From Aurantimonas sp. HBX-1 (GTDB taxonomy: Bacteria; Pseudomonadota; Alphaproteobacteria; Rhizobiales; Rhizobiaceae), in NCBI RefSeq assembly GCF_021391535.1, contig NZ_CP090066.1, forward strand, positions 4,363,213-4,427,212: a DNA stretch of 64,000 nt. Direction: 5' to 3'. The notes under the pieces were generated by a model that had not been told where the DNA came from, searched no databases, and worked only from the letters and a program-made list of their open reading frames with translations. The position numbers and the translations under genes were made by a program. Shown here piece by piece: positions 56,980-64,000 of the stretch (its first letter is position 1; every line of letters begins with the position of its first letter).

Positions 56980-57462
56980 ATGAAGCCCATTGCCAATCTC
57001 GATGAGGTCGGCTTCGACGACGTCGAGGAGAACGGCCGCTACACGTCGAGCCGCGCGCTGTTCAGCGACGCGATCGGCGCGCGCCAGCTCGGCTACAACC
57101 TCACGGTGCTGCCGCCCGGCAAGGTGCAGTGCCCCTTCCACTCCCATCACGGGGAGGAGGAAATGTTCCTCATCCTCGAAGGCGAGGGCGAACTGCGTTT
57201 CGGCGACCGCCGCTATCCGATCCGCCGGCACGACGTGATCGCCTGCCCTACCGGCGGGGCCGAGGTGGCGCACCAGATCGTCAACACCGGAACGACGACG
57301 ATGCGCTATCTCGCCGTGTCGACGCGCGCCGAGATCGATGTCTGCGAGTATCCGGATTCCGGCAAGGTCAGCGTCGGAATCGAACGCCACGGCGCGCCCG
57401 GCCTGCGCAAGATGTTCCGTGCCGAGACGGACGTCGATTACTACGACCGTGAGCCGACCTGA
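56980..57462 (+). CDS. Cupin-domain protein
   Basis: 160-residue single-domain cupin. Metal motifs are PFHSHHGEEEMFLILEGEGE near residue 48 and GGAEVAHQIVNTG near residue 87, the latter supplying the second-motif His. It lies 50 bp after comC in the same direction and may belong to the sulfolactate operon, although the next gene on the other strand is D-tartrate dehydratase. Small cupins of this length bind or isomerise sugar acids. No specific reaction can be assigned. Confidence 0.75.
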   Translation: MKPIANLDEVGFDDVEENGRYTSSRALFSDAIGARQLGYNLTVLPPGKVQCPFHSHHGEEEMFLILEGEGELRFGDRRYPIRRHDVIACPTGGAEVAHQIVNTGTTTMRYLAVSTRAEIDVCEYPDSGKVSVGIERHGAPGLRKMFRAETDVDYYDREPT

Positions 57463-57478
57463 CGCCGGTCGGCGTCAG
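57459..57478. terminator. Hairpin holding both stop codons of convergent genes
   Basis: CTGACGCC-GGTC-GGCGTCAG, an 8-bp stem with a 4-nt loop. The cupin TGA lies in the left arm and the tarD stop in the right arm, so one short palindrome ends both genes and can act as a terminator for both. Confidence 0.6.
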
Positions 57479-58644
57479 TCGAGCAGCTCGCGCTTCAGCA
57501 GGCTGTAGAGCGCCGATTTCGCCTCGAAGCCGACGCCCGGCACAGTCGGCAGGCCGACCCGGCTGTCCCTGACCTCGGTCGCGTCGGCGAAGCCGCCGAA
57601 GGGCTGGAAGACGTCCGGATAGGATTCGTTGCCGCCCAGATGCAGGCCGGCGGCGATGTTGAGCGACATCTGGTGGCCGCCATGCGGCACCACCCGCCGG
57701 CTCGACCAGCCGTTCTCCTGCATCATCGCCAGCGTCCGCGTGTACTCGACCAGGCCGTAGGACAGGGCGCAGTCGAACTGCAGGATGTCGCGGTCGGGGC
57801 GCATGCCGCCGTAGCGGATCAGGTTGCGCGCGTCCTGCATGGAGAAGAGGTTCTCGCCGGTCGCTATGCGGCCGGAATAATGCTGCGCCAGTTCGGCCTG
57901 CAGCGCGTAGTCGAGCGGGTCGCCGGCCTCCTCGTACCAGTAGAGCCCGTAGGGCTCGAGGGCCTTGGCGTAGGCGACGGCGGTCTCGAGGTCGAAGCGG
58001 CCGTTGGCGTCGACGCAGAGATTGGCGGGATCGCCGACCACCTCGATCGCGGCGTCGATGCGCTTCAAATCGTCGGCGAGCGGAGCAAGGCCGATCTTCA
58101 TCTTGCAGACCGTGTAGCCGCGGTCGACATAGGACCGCATCTCGTCCTTGAGGCCCTCGATCTCCTTGCCCGGGTGATAGTAGCCGCCGGCGGCGTAGAC
58201 CCATACGTCGTCATCGGCGACGCCGTCCCTGTAGCGGTCGGCCAGCAGCCGGTAGAGCGGCTTGCCGGCGATCTTCGCCACCGCATCCCAGACCGCCATG
58301 TCGATCGTGCCGACAGCGACCGAGCGCTCGCCGTGCCCGCCCGGCTTCTCGTTGGTCATCATGGTCTTCCAGATGGCGAACGGGTCGAGATTGTCGTTGG
58401 CCTCGTCGACCAGCGTCGCGGGATCGGCTTCCATCAGACGCGGGATGAAGCGCTCGCGCATCAGCGAGCCCTGGCCGTAGCGGCCGTTGGAATTGAAGCC
58501 GAAGCCGACGACCGGCCTGCCGTCGCGGACCTGGTCGGTGACCACCGCGACGACCGAGCAGGTCATCTTCGAGAAATCGATGAAGGCGTTGGCGATCGGG
58601 CTGGCGATCGAGACCGTCTTTTCCCGGATGTCGATGATGCGCAT
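57475..58644 (-). CDS. tarD: D(-)-tartrate dehydratase (enolase superfamily)
   Basis: 389-residue enolase-superfamily enzyme that dehydrates D-tartrate to oxaloacetate. Strong resemblance over its length to Bradyrhizobium TarD, as I recall it: FGFNSNGRYGQGSLMRERF near residue 50 and GGHGERSVAVGTIDMAVWDA near residue 103. Catalytic and metal residues are present: Lys183 (CKMKIG), Asp212 (VDANGRF), Glu238/239, Glu264 (ATGENLF) and His321 (PHGGHQMSLN). ATG 58644 chosen over a longer frame. It shares direction with the tartrate dehydrogenase and transporter genes upstream. Confidence 0.92.
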   Translation of the reverse strand: MRIIDIREKTVSIASPIANAFIDFSKMTCSVVAVVTDQVRDGRPVVGFGFNSNGRYGQGSLMRERFIPRLMEADPATLVDEANDNLDPFAIWKTMMTNEKPGGHGERSVAVGTIDMAVWDAVAKIAGKPLYRLLADRYRDGVADDDVWVYAAGGYYHPGKEIEGLKDEMRSYVDRGYTVCKMKIGLAPLADDLKRIDAAIEVVGDPANLCVDANGRFDLETAVAYAKALEPYGLYWYEEAGDPLDYALQAELAQHYSGRIATGENLFSMQDARNLIRYGGMRPDRDILQFDCALSYGLVEYTRTLAMMQENGWSSRRVVPHGGHQMSLNIAAGLHLGGNESYPDVFQPFGGFADATEVRDSRVGLPTVPGVGFEAKSALYSLLKRELLD

Positions 58645-58686
58645 GTGGCGTTCCTGGTTGTTGGTCTTCGAGGGTGGCGACCGATC

Positions 58687-58851
58687 CACCCCCCTCTGCC
58701 TGCCGGCATCTCCCCCACAAGGGGGGAGATCGATACCGATGCCGCAAGTCTTTTCATGATGCGAGGCACTTCGGCCTGCGAGCCGGGCTCGGCCCCCAAA
58801 GCCGTCGATCTCCCCCCTTGTGGGGGAGATGCCGGCAGGCAGAGGGGGGTA
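58687..58851. repeat. MITE-like palindromic intergenic repeat, copy 2
   Basis: Same inverted arms as at 54767-54942 with a different internal spacer of about 75 bp. It occupies the gap between the tartrate dehydrogenase stop and the tarD start, so any transcript from one to the other must pass this structure. The left arm begins 43 bp upstream of the tarD ATG. Confidence 0.75.
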
Positions 58852-58908
58852 TGTCCCTCCGCTCAGGGTAGAGGGGTGTCCGGCCTCAACCGCCCGCTGC
58901 CGGCAACA

Positions 58909-59985
58909 TCAGCCCGCGGAGATCACGCTGGCGATCGCGTCGCCGCATTCGGCGGTGCTGGCCTTGCCGCCCATGTCGCGGGTGCGCGAGGCGGGGTCGG
59001 CGATCACCGTCTCCATCGCCGCGATCACGGCGTCGGCGGCGTCCTTGTGGCCGAGATGCTCGAGCATCATCGCCGCCGACCAGATCTGGCCGATCGGGTT
59101 GGCGATGCCCTTGCCGGCGATGTCCGGAGCCGAGCCGTGCACCGGCTCGAACATCGACGGGAAGTCGCCCTCGGGATTGATATTGGCCGAGGGCGCAATG
59201 CCGATCGAGCCGGCCACCGCCGGGCCGAGATCGGAGAGGATGTCGCCGAAGAGGTTGGAGCCGACGACGACGTCGAACCAGTCCGGATGCTGGACGAAAT
59301 GCGCGCAGAGAATGTCGATATGGTACTGGCTGGTGGCGATGTCGGGATAGTCCGCCTTCATCGCGGCGAAGCGCTCGTCCCAGAACGGCATGGTGTGGAT
59401 GATGCCGTTCGACTTGGTGGCCGAGGTCACCTGCTTGCGGGGCCGCGTCCTGGCGAGTTCGAAGGCGTAGCGCAGCACCCGGTCGACGCCGCGGCGGGTG
59501 AAGATCGATTCCTGGATGGCGAGCTCGTTTTCGGTGCCGCGATAGAGCCGGCCGCCGGCCTCGGAATATTCCCCTTCGACATTCTCGCGGACAACATAGA
59601 AGTCGATGTCCTTCGGGCCGCGATTGGCAAGCGGGCTGGTGGTGCCCTTGAGCAGCCGCACCGGCCGCAGGTTGACGTACTGGTTGAAGTCGCGACGGAT
59701 CGGGATGAGCAGGCCCCACAGCGAGACGTGGTCGGGCACTTCCGGCCAGCCGACCGCGCCGAGGAACACCGCGTCGTGCTGGCGGAACCGGTCGAGGCCG
59801 TTCTCCGGCATCATCCGCCCGTGCTTCTTGTAGTAGTCGCAGCTCCAGTCGACCTCGTCGAACTGGAAGGCGATGTCGAACCGTCGGCCGACGGCTTCGA
59901 GGACCCGCATGCCCTCGGGTACGACCTCGCGGCCGATGCCGTCGCCGGGAATGGTCGCGATCTTCAGGCGGTTGGTTGCGGACAT
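58909..59985 (-). CDS. ttuC: Tartrate dehydrogenase/D-malate dehydrogenase (decarboxylating)
   Basis: 358-residue member of the isocitrate/isopropylmalate dehydrogenase family. The N-terminus IATIPGDGIGREVVPEGMRV, FYVVRENVEGEYSEAGGRLY, SATKSNGIIHTMPFWDE and GSNLFGDILSDLGPAVAGSI are family landmarks and match TtuC/DmlA. It oxidises L- or meso-tartrate or D-malate with NAD+ and a divalent metal. It sits 57 bp after tctB and before tarD, forming a tartrate-use module. Confidence 0.9.
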   Translation of the reverse strand: MSATNRLKIATIPGDGIGREVVPEGMRVLEAVGRRFDIAFQFDEVDWSCDYYKKHGRMMPENGLDRFRQHDAVFLGAVGWPEVPDHVSLWGLLIPIRRDFNQYVNLRPVRLLKGTTSPLANRGPKDIDFYVVRENVEGEYSEAGGRLYRGTENELAIQESIFTRRGVDRVLRYAFELARTRPRKQVTSATKSNGIIHTMPFWDERFAAMKADYPDIATSQYHIDILCAHFVQHPDWFDVVVGSNLFGDILSDLGPAVAGSIGIAPSANINPEGDFPSMFEPVHGSAPDIAGKGIANPIGQIWSAAMMLEHLGHKDAADAVIAAMETVIADPASRTRDMGGKASTAECGDAIASVISAG

Positions 59986-60041
59986 GCGGGGGTACTCCGT
60001 ATTTTCAGGTGCGGCGTCGGGCCAAGGCAGGCGCGGCCGGT

Positions 60042-60533
60042 CTAGAAGAACATGCCGGTCGGCATCGGGATGAGCAGGACCCTCGCCATCACCAGGTAGA
60101 AGACGGTGAGGATGGCAAGGCCGATGGCCACGAGGGCGGCGCCCTCGCGCAGCGACATGCGGTCATGGGTGGCCACGAGCATGATCGCGAAATAGGCCAG
60201 CACGCTCGAGACGAAGAAGCCGAGGATCGGGATCAGCACGATCCAGACGATCATCGCCAGCAGGAACAAGAGGCGGCGCGGCATCGACTCGTGGCTGGCC
60301 TCGGGCTGCGCCTCGCCCGGCGTCGCCGCCGGAACCGGGCGCATGCCCAAGACGACATTGCGCAGGATGAGCGCCAGCGCGAAGACGATCATCGCGACGG
60401 AGATGGTGATCGGGAAGACCGAGCCCATCGGGGACATGCTGTCGGTCTGCAGGATCAGGAAGGCGCCGAGCGCGACGAACACGGCGGCCAGGATCGTTCC
60501 CGGCACGTCGTGCGGCTTTCTAAGGCTGGCCAT
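60042..60533 (-). CDS. tctB: Tripartite tricarboxylate transporter, small membrane subunit (TctB)
   Basis: 163-residue membrane protein with four hydrophobic segments, the usual form of TctB. ATG 60533 lies inside the end of tctA with 14 bp overlap, as is common in these operons. Low sequence conservation in the family; identification rests on topology and position between tctA and the dehydrogenase. Confidence 0.88.
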   Translation of the reverse strand: MASLRKPHDVPGTILAAVFVALGAFLILQTDSMSPMGSVFPITISVAMIVFALALILRNVVLGMRPVPAATPGEAQPEASHESMPRRLLFLLAMIVWIVLIPILGFFVSSVLAYFAIMLVATHDRMSLREGAALVAIGLAILTVFYLVMARVLLIPMPTGMFF

Positions 60534-62061
60534 CGCGGCTCTCCACGGTGATGTCGGCATGGGACTTGCGGGCCCGCCTGGCGCCGATCGCCGAGGCAAT
60601 CAGCGGATAGAACAGGGTCAGCGCGGCGAAGGCCACGATGGCCATGGAGATCGGACGGCCGAAGAACATGCCGAGCACGTTCCCCTGGGCATTGCCGATC
60701 AGATAGCTCTGGACGAAGCCCTGCTCGGCGATCTGGCCGAGCACCAGGCCGAGCACAATCGGCGAGGGGGCGTAGCCGTTGCGGTTCAGCAGCCAGCCGA
60801 CGATGCCGAGGCCGAGCATCACCGCCACGTCGTTGAGGTTGTTGTGGATGGCAAAGCTGCCGACCACGGTCATGAAGGCGATGGTCGGCACCAGCGCCGA
60901 TTTCGGGATCGCCACGATGCTCTTGTAGGCGTAGCGGCCGATGAGCAGGCCGACCGGCAGCATGATCAGCGTGCCGATGATGAGGCCGAAGATGAACGTG
61001 TAGACGATCGAGCCCTGGGTGGTGAACAGGGTCGGTCCGATGCGGATGCCCTGGACGAGCAACGCGCCGAGGATGACGGCGTCCGGCGGCGTGCCGGGAA
61101 TGCCGAGCACGAGGGTCGGGATAAAGCCGCCGCCGACGGTGGCGTTGTTGGCCGATTCCGTGGCGATGATGCCGCCCGGCTCGCCGGTGCCGTAGCGCTC
61201 GGGATGCTTGGAGGAGCGGCGCGCCTCGGAATAGGAGACGAGGCTTGCCACCGAGCCGCCGGCGCCCGGCAGGATGCCGACGATCGTGCCGATCAGCGAC
61301 GAGCGGATCAGGTTGACCTTCTCCTTCATCGTGATCGCGAAGGCTTCCTTGAGGCGGAAGCCGCCGCTCTCCGCGGCGACCCGCAGATGCGGATCGCGCG
61401 TGGCGACGAGGTCGATGAGAACGGGAATGCAATAGAGGCCGATCAGGCCGGCGACGATGTTGATGCCGCCGAGCAGCACCTGGCTGCCCATGGTGAAGCG
61501 CACGTCGGCGCCGATCACCGCGATGCCGACCATCGACAGGAGCAGGCCGAGGCAGGCGCCGATCAGGCCCTTCAGGAGATTGCCGACGGACAGCGCCGAG
61601 ATCAGCGTCAGGCCGAACACCGCCAGCCAGAAATACTCCGGCGGGCCGAAGGCGAGGGCGACCTGCGCCAGCGGCGGGGCGAGGAACATGAGCAGCAGCG
61701 CCCCGACCAGGCCGCCGGTCACCGAGGCGAGGGTCGCCAGGCTGACGGCGAGCGCGCCGTCGCCGCGCTTGGCCATCGGGAAGCCGTCGAAGGTGGTGGC
61801 GATGGCGGAAGGCGTGCCCGGCGTGTTGACGAGGATCGCCGAATAGGAGCCGCCGTAGATCGCGCCGGTGTAGATCGCGCCGAGCACGATCAGGCCGGAG
61901 GCGGGATCCATGGTGAAGGTGAAGGGTACGAGAACCGCGACGGCCATGGTCGCGGAAAGGCCGGGCAGGGCGCCGATGACGATGCCCGCGACCACGCCGA
62001 CGAAGGCGAGGACGAGGTTCATCGGCGTCAACGCCTCGGCGAGGTAGACGAGCTTGTCCAT
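60520..62061 (-). CDS. tctA: Tripartite tricarboxylate transporter, large membrane subunit (TctA)
   Basis: 513-residue protein with about ten to twelve membrane helices. TctA landmarks include GVVAGIVIGALPGLSATMAV near residue 20, GAIYTGAIYGGSYSAILVNT then PGTPSAIATTFDGFPMA near residue 100, and GTIVGILPGAGGSVASLVSY near residue 260. It forms the main channel of the secondary carboxylate importer. Separated from tctC by 75 bp containing a hairpin. Confidence 0.95.
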   Translation of the reverse strand: MDKLVYLAEALTPMNLVLAFVGVVAGIVIGALPGLSATMAVAVLVPFTFTMDPASGLIVLGAIYTGAIYGGSYSAILVNTPGTPSAIATTFDGFPMAKRGDGALAVSLATLASVTGGLVGALLLMFLAPPLAQVALAFGPPEYFWLAVFGLTLISALSVGNLLKGLIGACLGLLLSMVGIAVIGADVRFTMGSQVLLGGINIVAGLIGLYCIPVLIDLVATRDPHLRVAAESGGFRLKEAFAITMKEKVNLIRSSLIGTIVGILPGAGGSVASLVSYSEARRSSKHPERYGTGEPGGIIATESANNATVGGGFIPTLVLGIPGTPPDAVILGALLVQGIRIGPTLFTTQGSIVYTFIFGLIIGTLIMLPVGLLIGRYAYKSIVAIPKSALVPTIAFMTVVGSFAIHNNLNDVAVMLGLGIVGWLLNRNGYAPSPIVLGLVLGQIAEQGFVQSYLIGNAQGNVLGMFFGRPISMAIVAFAALTLFYPLIASAIGARRARKSHADITVESRDGQP

Positions 62062-62092
62062 GGCGTCCGCTTCAGAGGGGGCGAGGAAAGAA

Positions 62093-62121
62093 GGGCGGAA
62101 GCGTCAGTTGCGCTTCCGCCC
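62093..62121 (-). promoter_or_regulatory. Intercistronic stem-loop after tctC
   Basis: GGGCGGAAGCG-TCAGTTG-CGCTTCCGCCC, an 11-bp perfect stem with a 7-nt loop, lies 15 bp downstream of the tctC stop and before tctA. Likely stabilises the binding-protein message. Confidence 0.6.
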
Positions 62122-62136
62122 CGATCGGCTGCCGGA

Positions 62137-63093
62137 TCAGTTCTTGGCGATGCCCATCTGCTTGGCGGTTTCCTCGTACTCCGCCTTGCGCTCCGCCATG
62201 AAGGCTTCCATCTCGCCGTACGGCACGTCGATCACGACGAAGCCGCCATCCTTCATCTTCTGGATGAATTCGGGGTCGGCGTTGATCTTGCCGATCAGGT
62301 CGGAAACCTGCTGGCGCACATCTTCGGGGGTCGAGTTCGGAACCGCCACGCCGCGATAGGCGCCGCCGGACATGTCGTAGCCGAGCTCCTTGAAGGTCGG
62401 CACGTCCGGGAAGCTCGGCACGCGTTCGTCGGCCGCGACCGCGAGAACGCGGACCGCGTCACCCTGGTTGAGGGCGGCGGTGGTGTAGCTGAAGCCCGCC
62501 TGCACCTGGTTGCCGAGCACGGCGGTGGTCGCCGGGCTGGTGCCGGAGAACGGGATGTAGGTCGTGGCGACGCCCGCAAGGCGGTCGAAGGTTTCCTTGG
62601 CGACATGGTTCGCCGAGTTCGTGCCGGAACCGGAGAACGTCACGAGGCCCGGATTTTCCTTGGCGTAGGTGACGAGGTCCTCGAGCGTCTTGAACTGGCT
62701 GTCGGCCGGCACGATGATCGCGTCGGGCGTATAGTGGAAGAAGTAGACGTTGGTCAGATCTTCGGTGGCGTAGCCGACGTCCTGGGCCATCGGCTGCATG
62801 ATGATGTGGGGCAGGTTCGTGCCCATGATCGTGTAGCCGTCGCCTTCCATGCCGTTCAGCTGCGACCAGGCCTGGGCACCGCCGGCACCTTCCAGATACT
62901 GCACGACCATGCTCTGGCCGGTCAGCTTCTCGAACACCGGCTGCTGCAGACGGGCCGCGATGTCGGACTCGCCGCCGGCATTGAACGGAATGATGTAGTT
63001 GACCGGTTTGTTGGGATAGTCCTGCGCACCGGCGGACATGGCCGAAAGGCCGAGCGCCATGGCGGCGCCTGCAAGAATGGTCGTGAGTTTCAC
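62137..63093 (-). CDS. tctC: Tripartite tricarboxylate transporter substrate-binding protein (TctC/Bug)
   Basis: 318-residue periplasmic binding protein with a signal peptide (AAMALGLSAMSAGAQDYPNK, cleaved near residue 24) and the Bug-family start YPNKPVNYIIPFNAGGESDI. FPDVPTFKELGYDMSG and EFIQKMKDGGFVVIDV near the end are standard. It captures a di- or tricarboxylate for TctAB. Neighbouring enzymes suggest tartrate; sulfolactate, whose genes lie 6 kb away without their own importer, is an alternative because related transporters carry it in other bacteria. Confidence 0.93.
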   Translation of the reverse strand: MKLTTILAGAAMALGLSAMSAGAQDYPNKPVNYIIPFNAGGESDIAARLQQPVFEKLTGQSMVVQYLEGAGGAQAWSQLNGMEGDGYTIMGTNLPHIIMQPMAQDVGYATEDLTNVYFFHYTPDAIIVPADSQFKTLEDLVTYAKENPGLVTFSGSGTNSANHVAKETFDRLAGVATTYIPFSGTSPATTAVLGNQVQAGFSYTTAALNQGDAVRVLAVAADERVPSFPDVPTFKELGYDMSGGAYRGVAVPNSTPEDVRQQVSDLIGKINADPEFIQKMKDGGFVVIDVPYGEMEAFMAERKAEYEETAKQMGIAKN

Positions 63094-63208
63094 GGCGTAA
63101 TCCTCCCTGGATCTTCATGAACGGCAACCGCGGCCTCCCAGCCATGGCGGATGCGTCGCGGCTATCTGGGACGATCGTTCGCCGAATGTCAATCTTGCGT
63201 TCGTTGTT

Positions 63209-63230
63209 GCATGCATCAGAGCATGCATCA
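63209..63230. promoter_or_regulatory. Direct repeat of GCATGCATCA in the divergent promoter gap
   Basis: GCATGCATCA occurs at 63209-63218 and again at 63221-63230. Each copy holds ATGCAT and GCATGC palindromes. It lies between tctC and the FCD regulator, 53 bp before the latter, and is the best operator candidate there. Confidence 0.45.
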
Positions 63231-63282
63231 TTTGCGCCCTTGGGCGGCTCGCGGTAGACTGGCTTCCCACAGGGAGCCCCAT

Positions 63283-63990
63283 ATGTCCGATGCAGCCGCG
63301 CTCTTCGAAACCGACAGCGTCGAGCGCAAGCCGCCTCTCGTCGAAGCCGCCTACGACGCGCTGAAACAGGCGATCCGCGACGGCATGTTTCCGCCAGGCT
63401 TCCAAGGGTCGGAACTGGAGATGGCGCACCGGCTCGGCATGAGCCGGACCCCGGTGCACCAGGCGATCATCCGCCTGCAGAGCGAAGGCATGGTGGAGCT
63501 GCGGCCGAAGCGGGGCGTGGTGATCCGCAGCCTGTCGCCGGACGACATGCGGGAGGTCTACGACGTCATCATCGCCGTCGAGGGCATGGCGGCGCTGCTG
63601 CTGGCCGAGCAGCCGGCGGCCGCCCGCCAGGCGGTCTGCGACGACCTGGAAGCCATGAACGAGGAGCTCGTCGAGGCCCTCGACCGCGACGACCTCGCCC
63701 GCTGGGCCGATGTCGATGCGCGCTTCCACGCCGTGCTCGTCGAGGGAAGCGGCAACAGCCGGCTGGCCAAGATCGCGCGGATAAACATCGACCAGTCCTA
63801 CCGGGCCCGGCGGCTCACTTTGCGCTTCCGGCCGAAACCGGTGCACTCCATCGGCGAGCACCGGCGGATCATCGCCGCCGCCCGGGAAGGCGATGCGGCC
63901 GGCGCGCGGCAGATGGCGCAGGACCACAAGATCAAGGCCCGGGACCTCATCGTCGCGCTGCTGAAGCGCTACGACATGAAGCATCTCTGA
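63283..63990 (+). CDS. GntR-family regulator, FCD type
   Basis: 235-residue regulator. The GntR winged helix is at residues 18-85 (AAYDALKQAIRDGMFPPGF, GSELEMAHRLGMSRTPVHQA, then LRPKRGVVI), followed by the all-helical FCD ligand domain with metal-binding residues in DVDARFHAVL and SIGEHRRIIAAAREGD. FCD regulators sense small organic acids. Divergent from the tctCBA-ttuC-tarD genes, so it probably controls tartrate uptake and use. ATG 63283 follows AGGGAG; the upstream extension of the frame is not used. Confidence 0.9.
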   Translation: MSDAAALFETDSVERKPPLVEAAYDALKQAIRDGMFPPGFQGSELEMAHRLGMSRTPVHQAIIRLQSEGMVELRPKRGVVIRSLSPDDMREVYDVIIAVEGMAALLLAEQPAAARQAVCDDLEAMNEELVEALDRDDLARWADVDARFHAVLVEGSGNSRLAKIARINIDQSYRARRLTLRFRPKPVHSIGEHRRIIAAAREGDAAGARQMAQDHKIKARDLIVALLKRYDMKHL

Positions 63991-64000
63991 TCCGGCGCAG

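Noticed and set aside
54767..58851. Composite transposon bounded by the two palindromic repeats
   Set aside because: No transposase and no target-site duplication could be recognised, and the repeats are short intergenic palindromes typical of scattered non-autonomous elements.

Overview
The window is high-GC, densely packed bacterial chromosome. Gene content (partial denitrification, a Kdp potassium pump, many solute-binding-protein importers for organic acids and amines, HcnABC/opine-oxidase-like flavoproteins, a D-tartrate dehydratase close to the Bradyrhizobium type, and short CTCCCCCACAAGGGG-type intergenic palindromes) points to an alphaproteobacterium, most likely Hyphomicrobiales. A marine or plant-associated group such as Aurantimonadaceae is plausible, but this rests on content and not on a marker gene.

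Layout. 1-5.3 kb: end of a peptide-type solute-binding protein, a glycosyltransferase plus a deacetylase, a six-unit GC-rich repeat array, tRNA-Ser(CGA), and beside it the decayed 3' end of a tyrosine integrase (an old integration scar). 5.3-14.7 kb: a LysR regulator divergent from a nine-gene operon with a Pot-type ABC importer, an opine/HCN-synthase-like flavoprotein set and a RidA imine deaminase. 14.9-23.9 kb: an opposing eight-gene operon (enolase-superfamily enzyme, creatininase-family hydrolase, Dpp-type importer, another RidA) behind an RpiR-type regulator. The two RidA genes face each other across one hairpin. 24.3-32.5 kb: kdpFABCDE, with two minute membrane-protein genes at its head and an inverted repeat upstream.

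32.7-47.4 kb is a denitrification island: an FNR/NnrR-type regulator, pseudoazurin, nnrS, nirK (AniA-like) and the complete nosRZDFYLX operon, plus a redox-disulfide DUF1858 protein and a ferritin-like protein. TTG-N8-CAA boxes sit at the regulator/pseudoazurin gap, before nosR and the ferritin-like gene, and as weaker forms before nirK and the DUF1858 gene. Nitrite to NO and N2O to N2 are encoded here. NO reductase and nitrate reductase are not in the window. 47.6-50.4 kb: a large MHYT-PAS-GGDEF-EAL protein.

50.9-57.5 kb reads as a 3-sulfolactate degradation module: a YeiH-type exporter, a GntR/UTRA regulator, SuyA and SuyB (sulfolactate sulfo-lyase), SlcC and ComC (the two stereospecific sulfolactate dehydrogenases) and a cupin. 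An identical 16-bp near-palindrome lies before suyA/gntR and before the exporter, which suggests that sulfite release and its export are switched together. 57.5-64 kb: D-tartrate dehydratase, tartrate/D-malate dehydrogenase, a tripartite tricarboxylate transporter (tctCBA) and a divergent GntR/FCD regulator. Two copies of a MITE-like palindromic repeat bracket part of these last modules. Three separate binding-protein genes in the window are each followed directly by a strong stem-loop before the next transporter gene.
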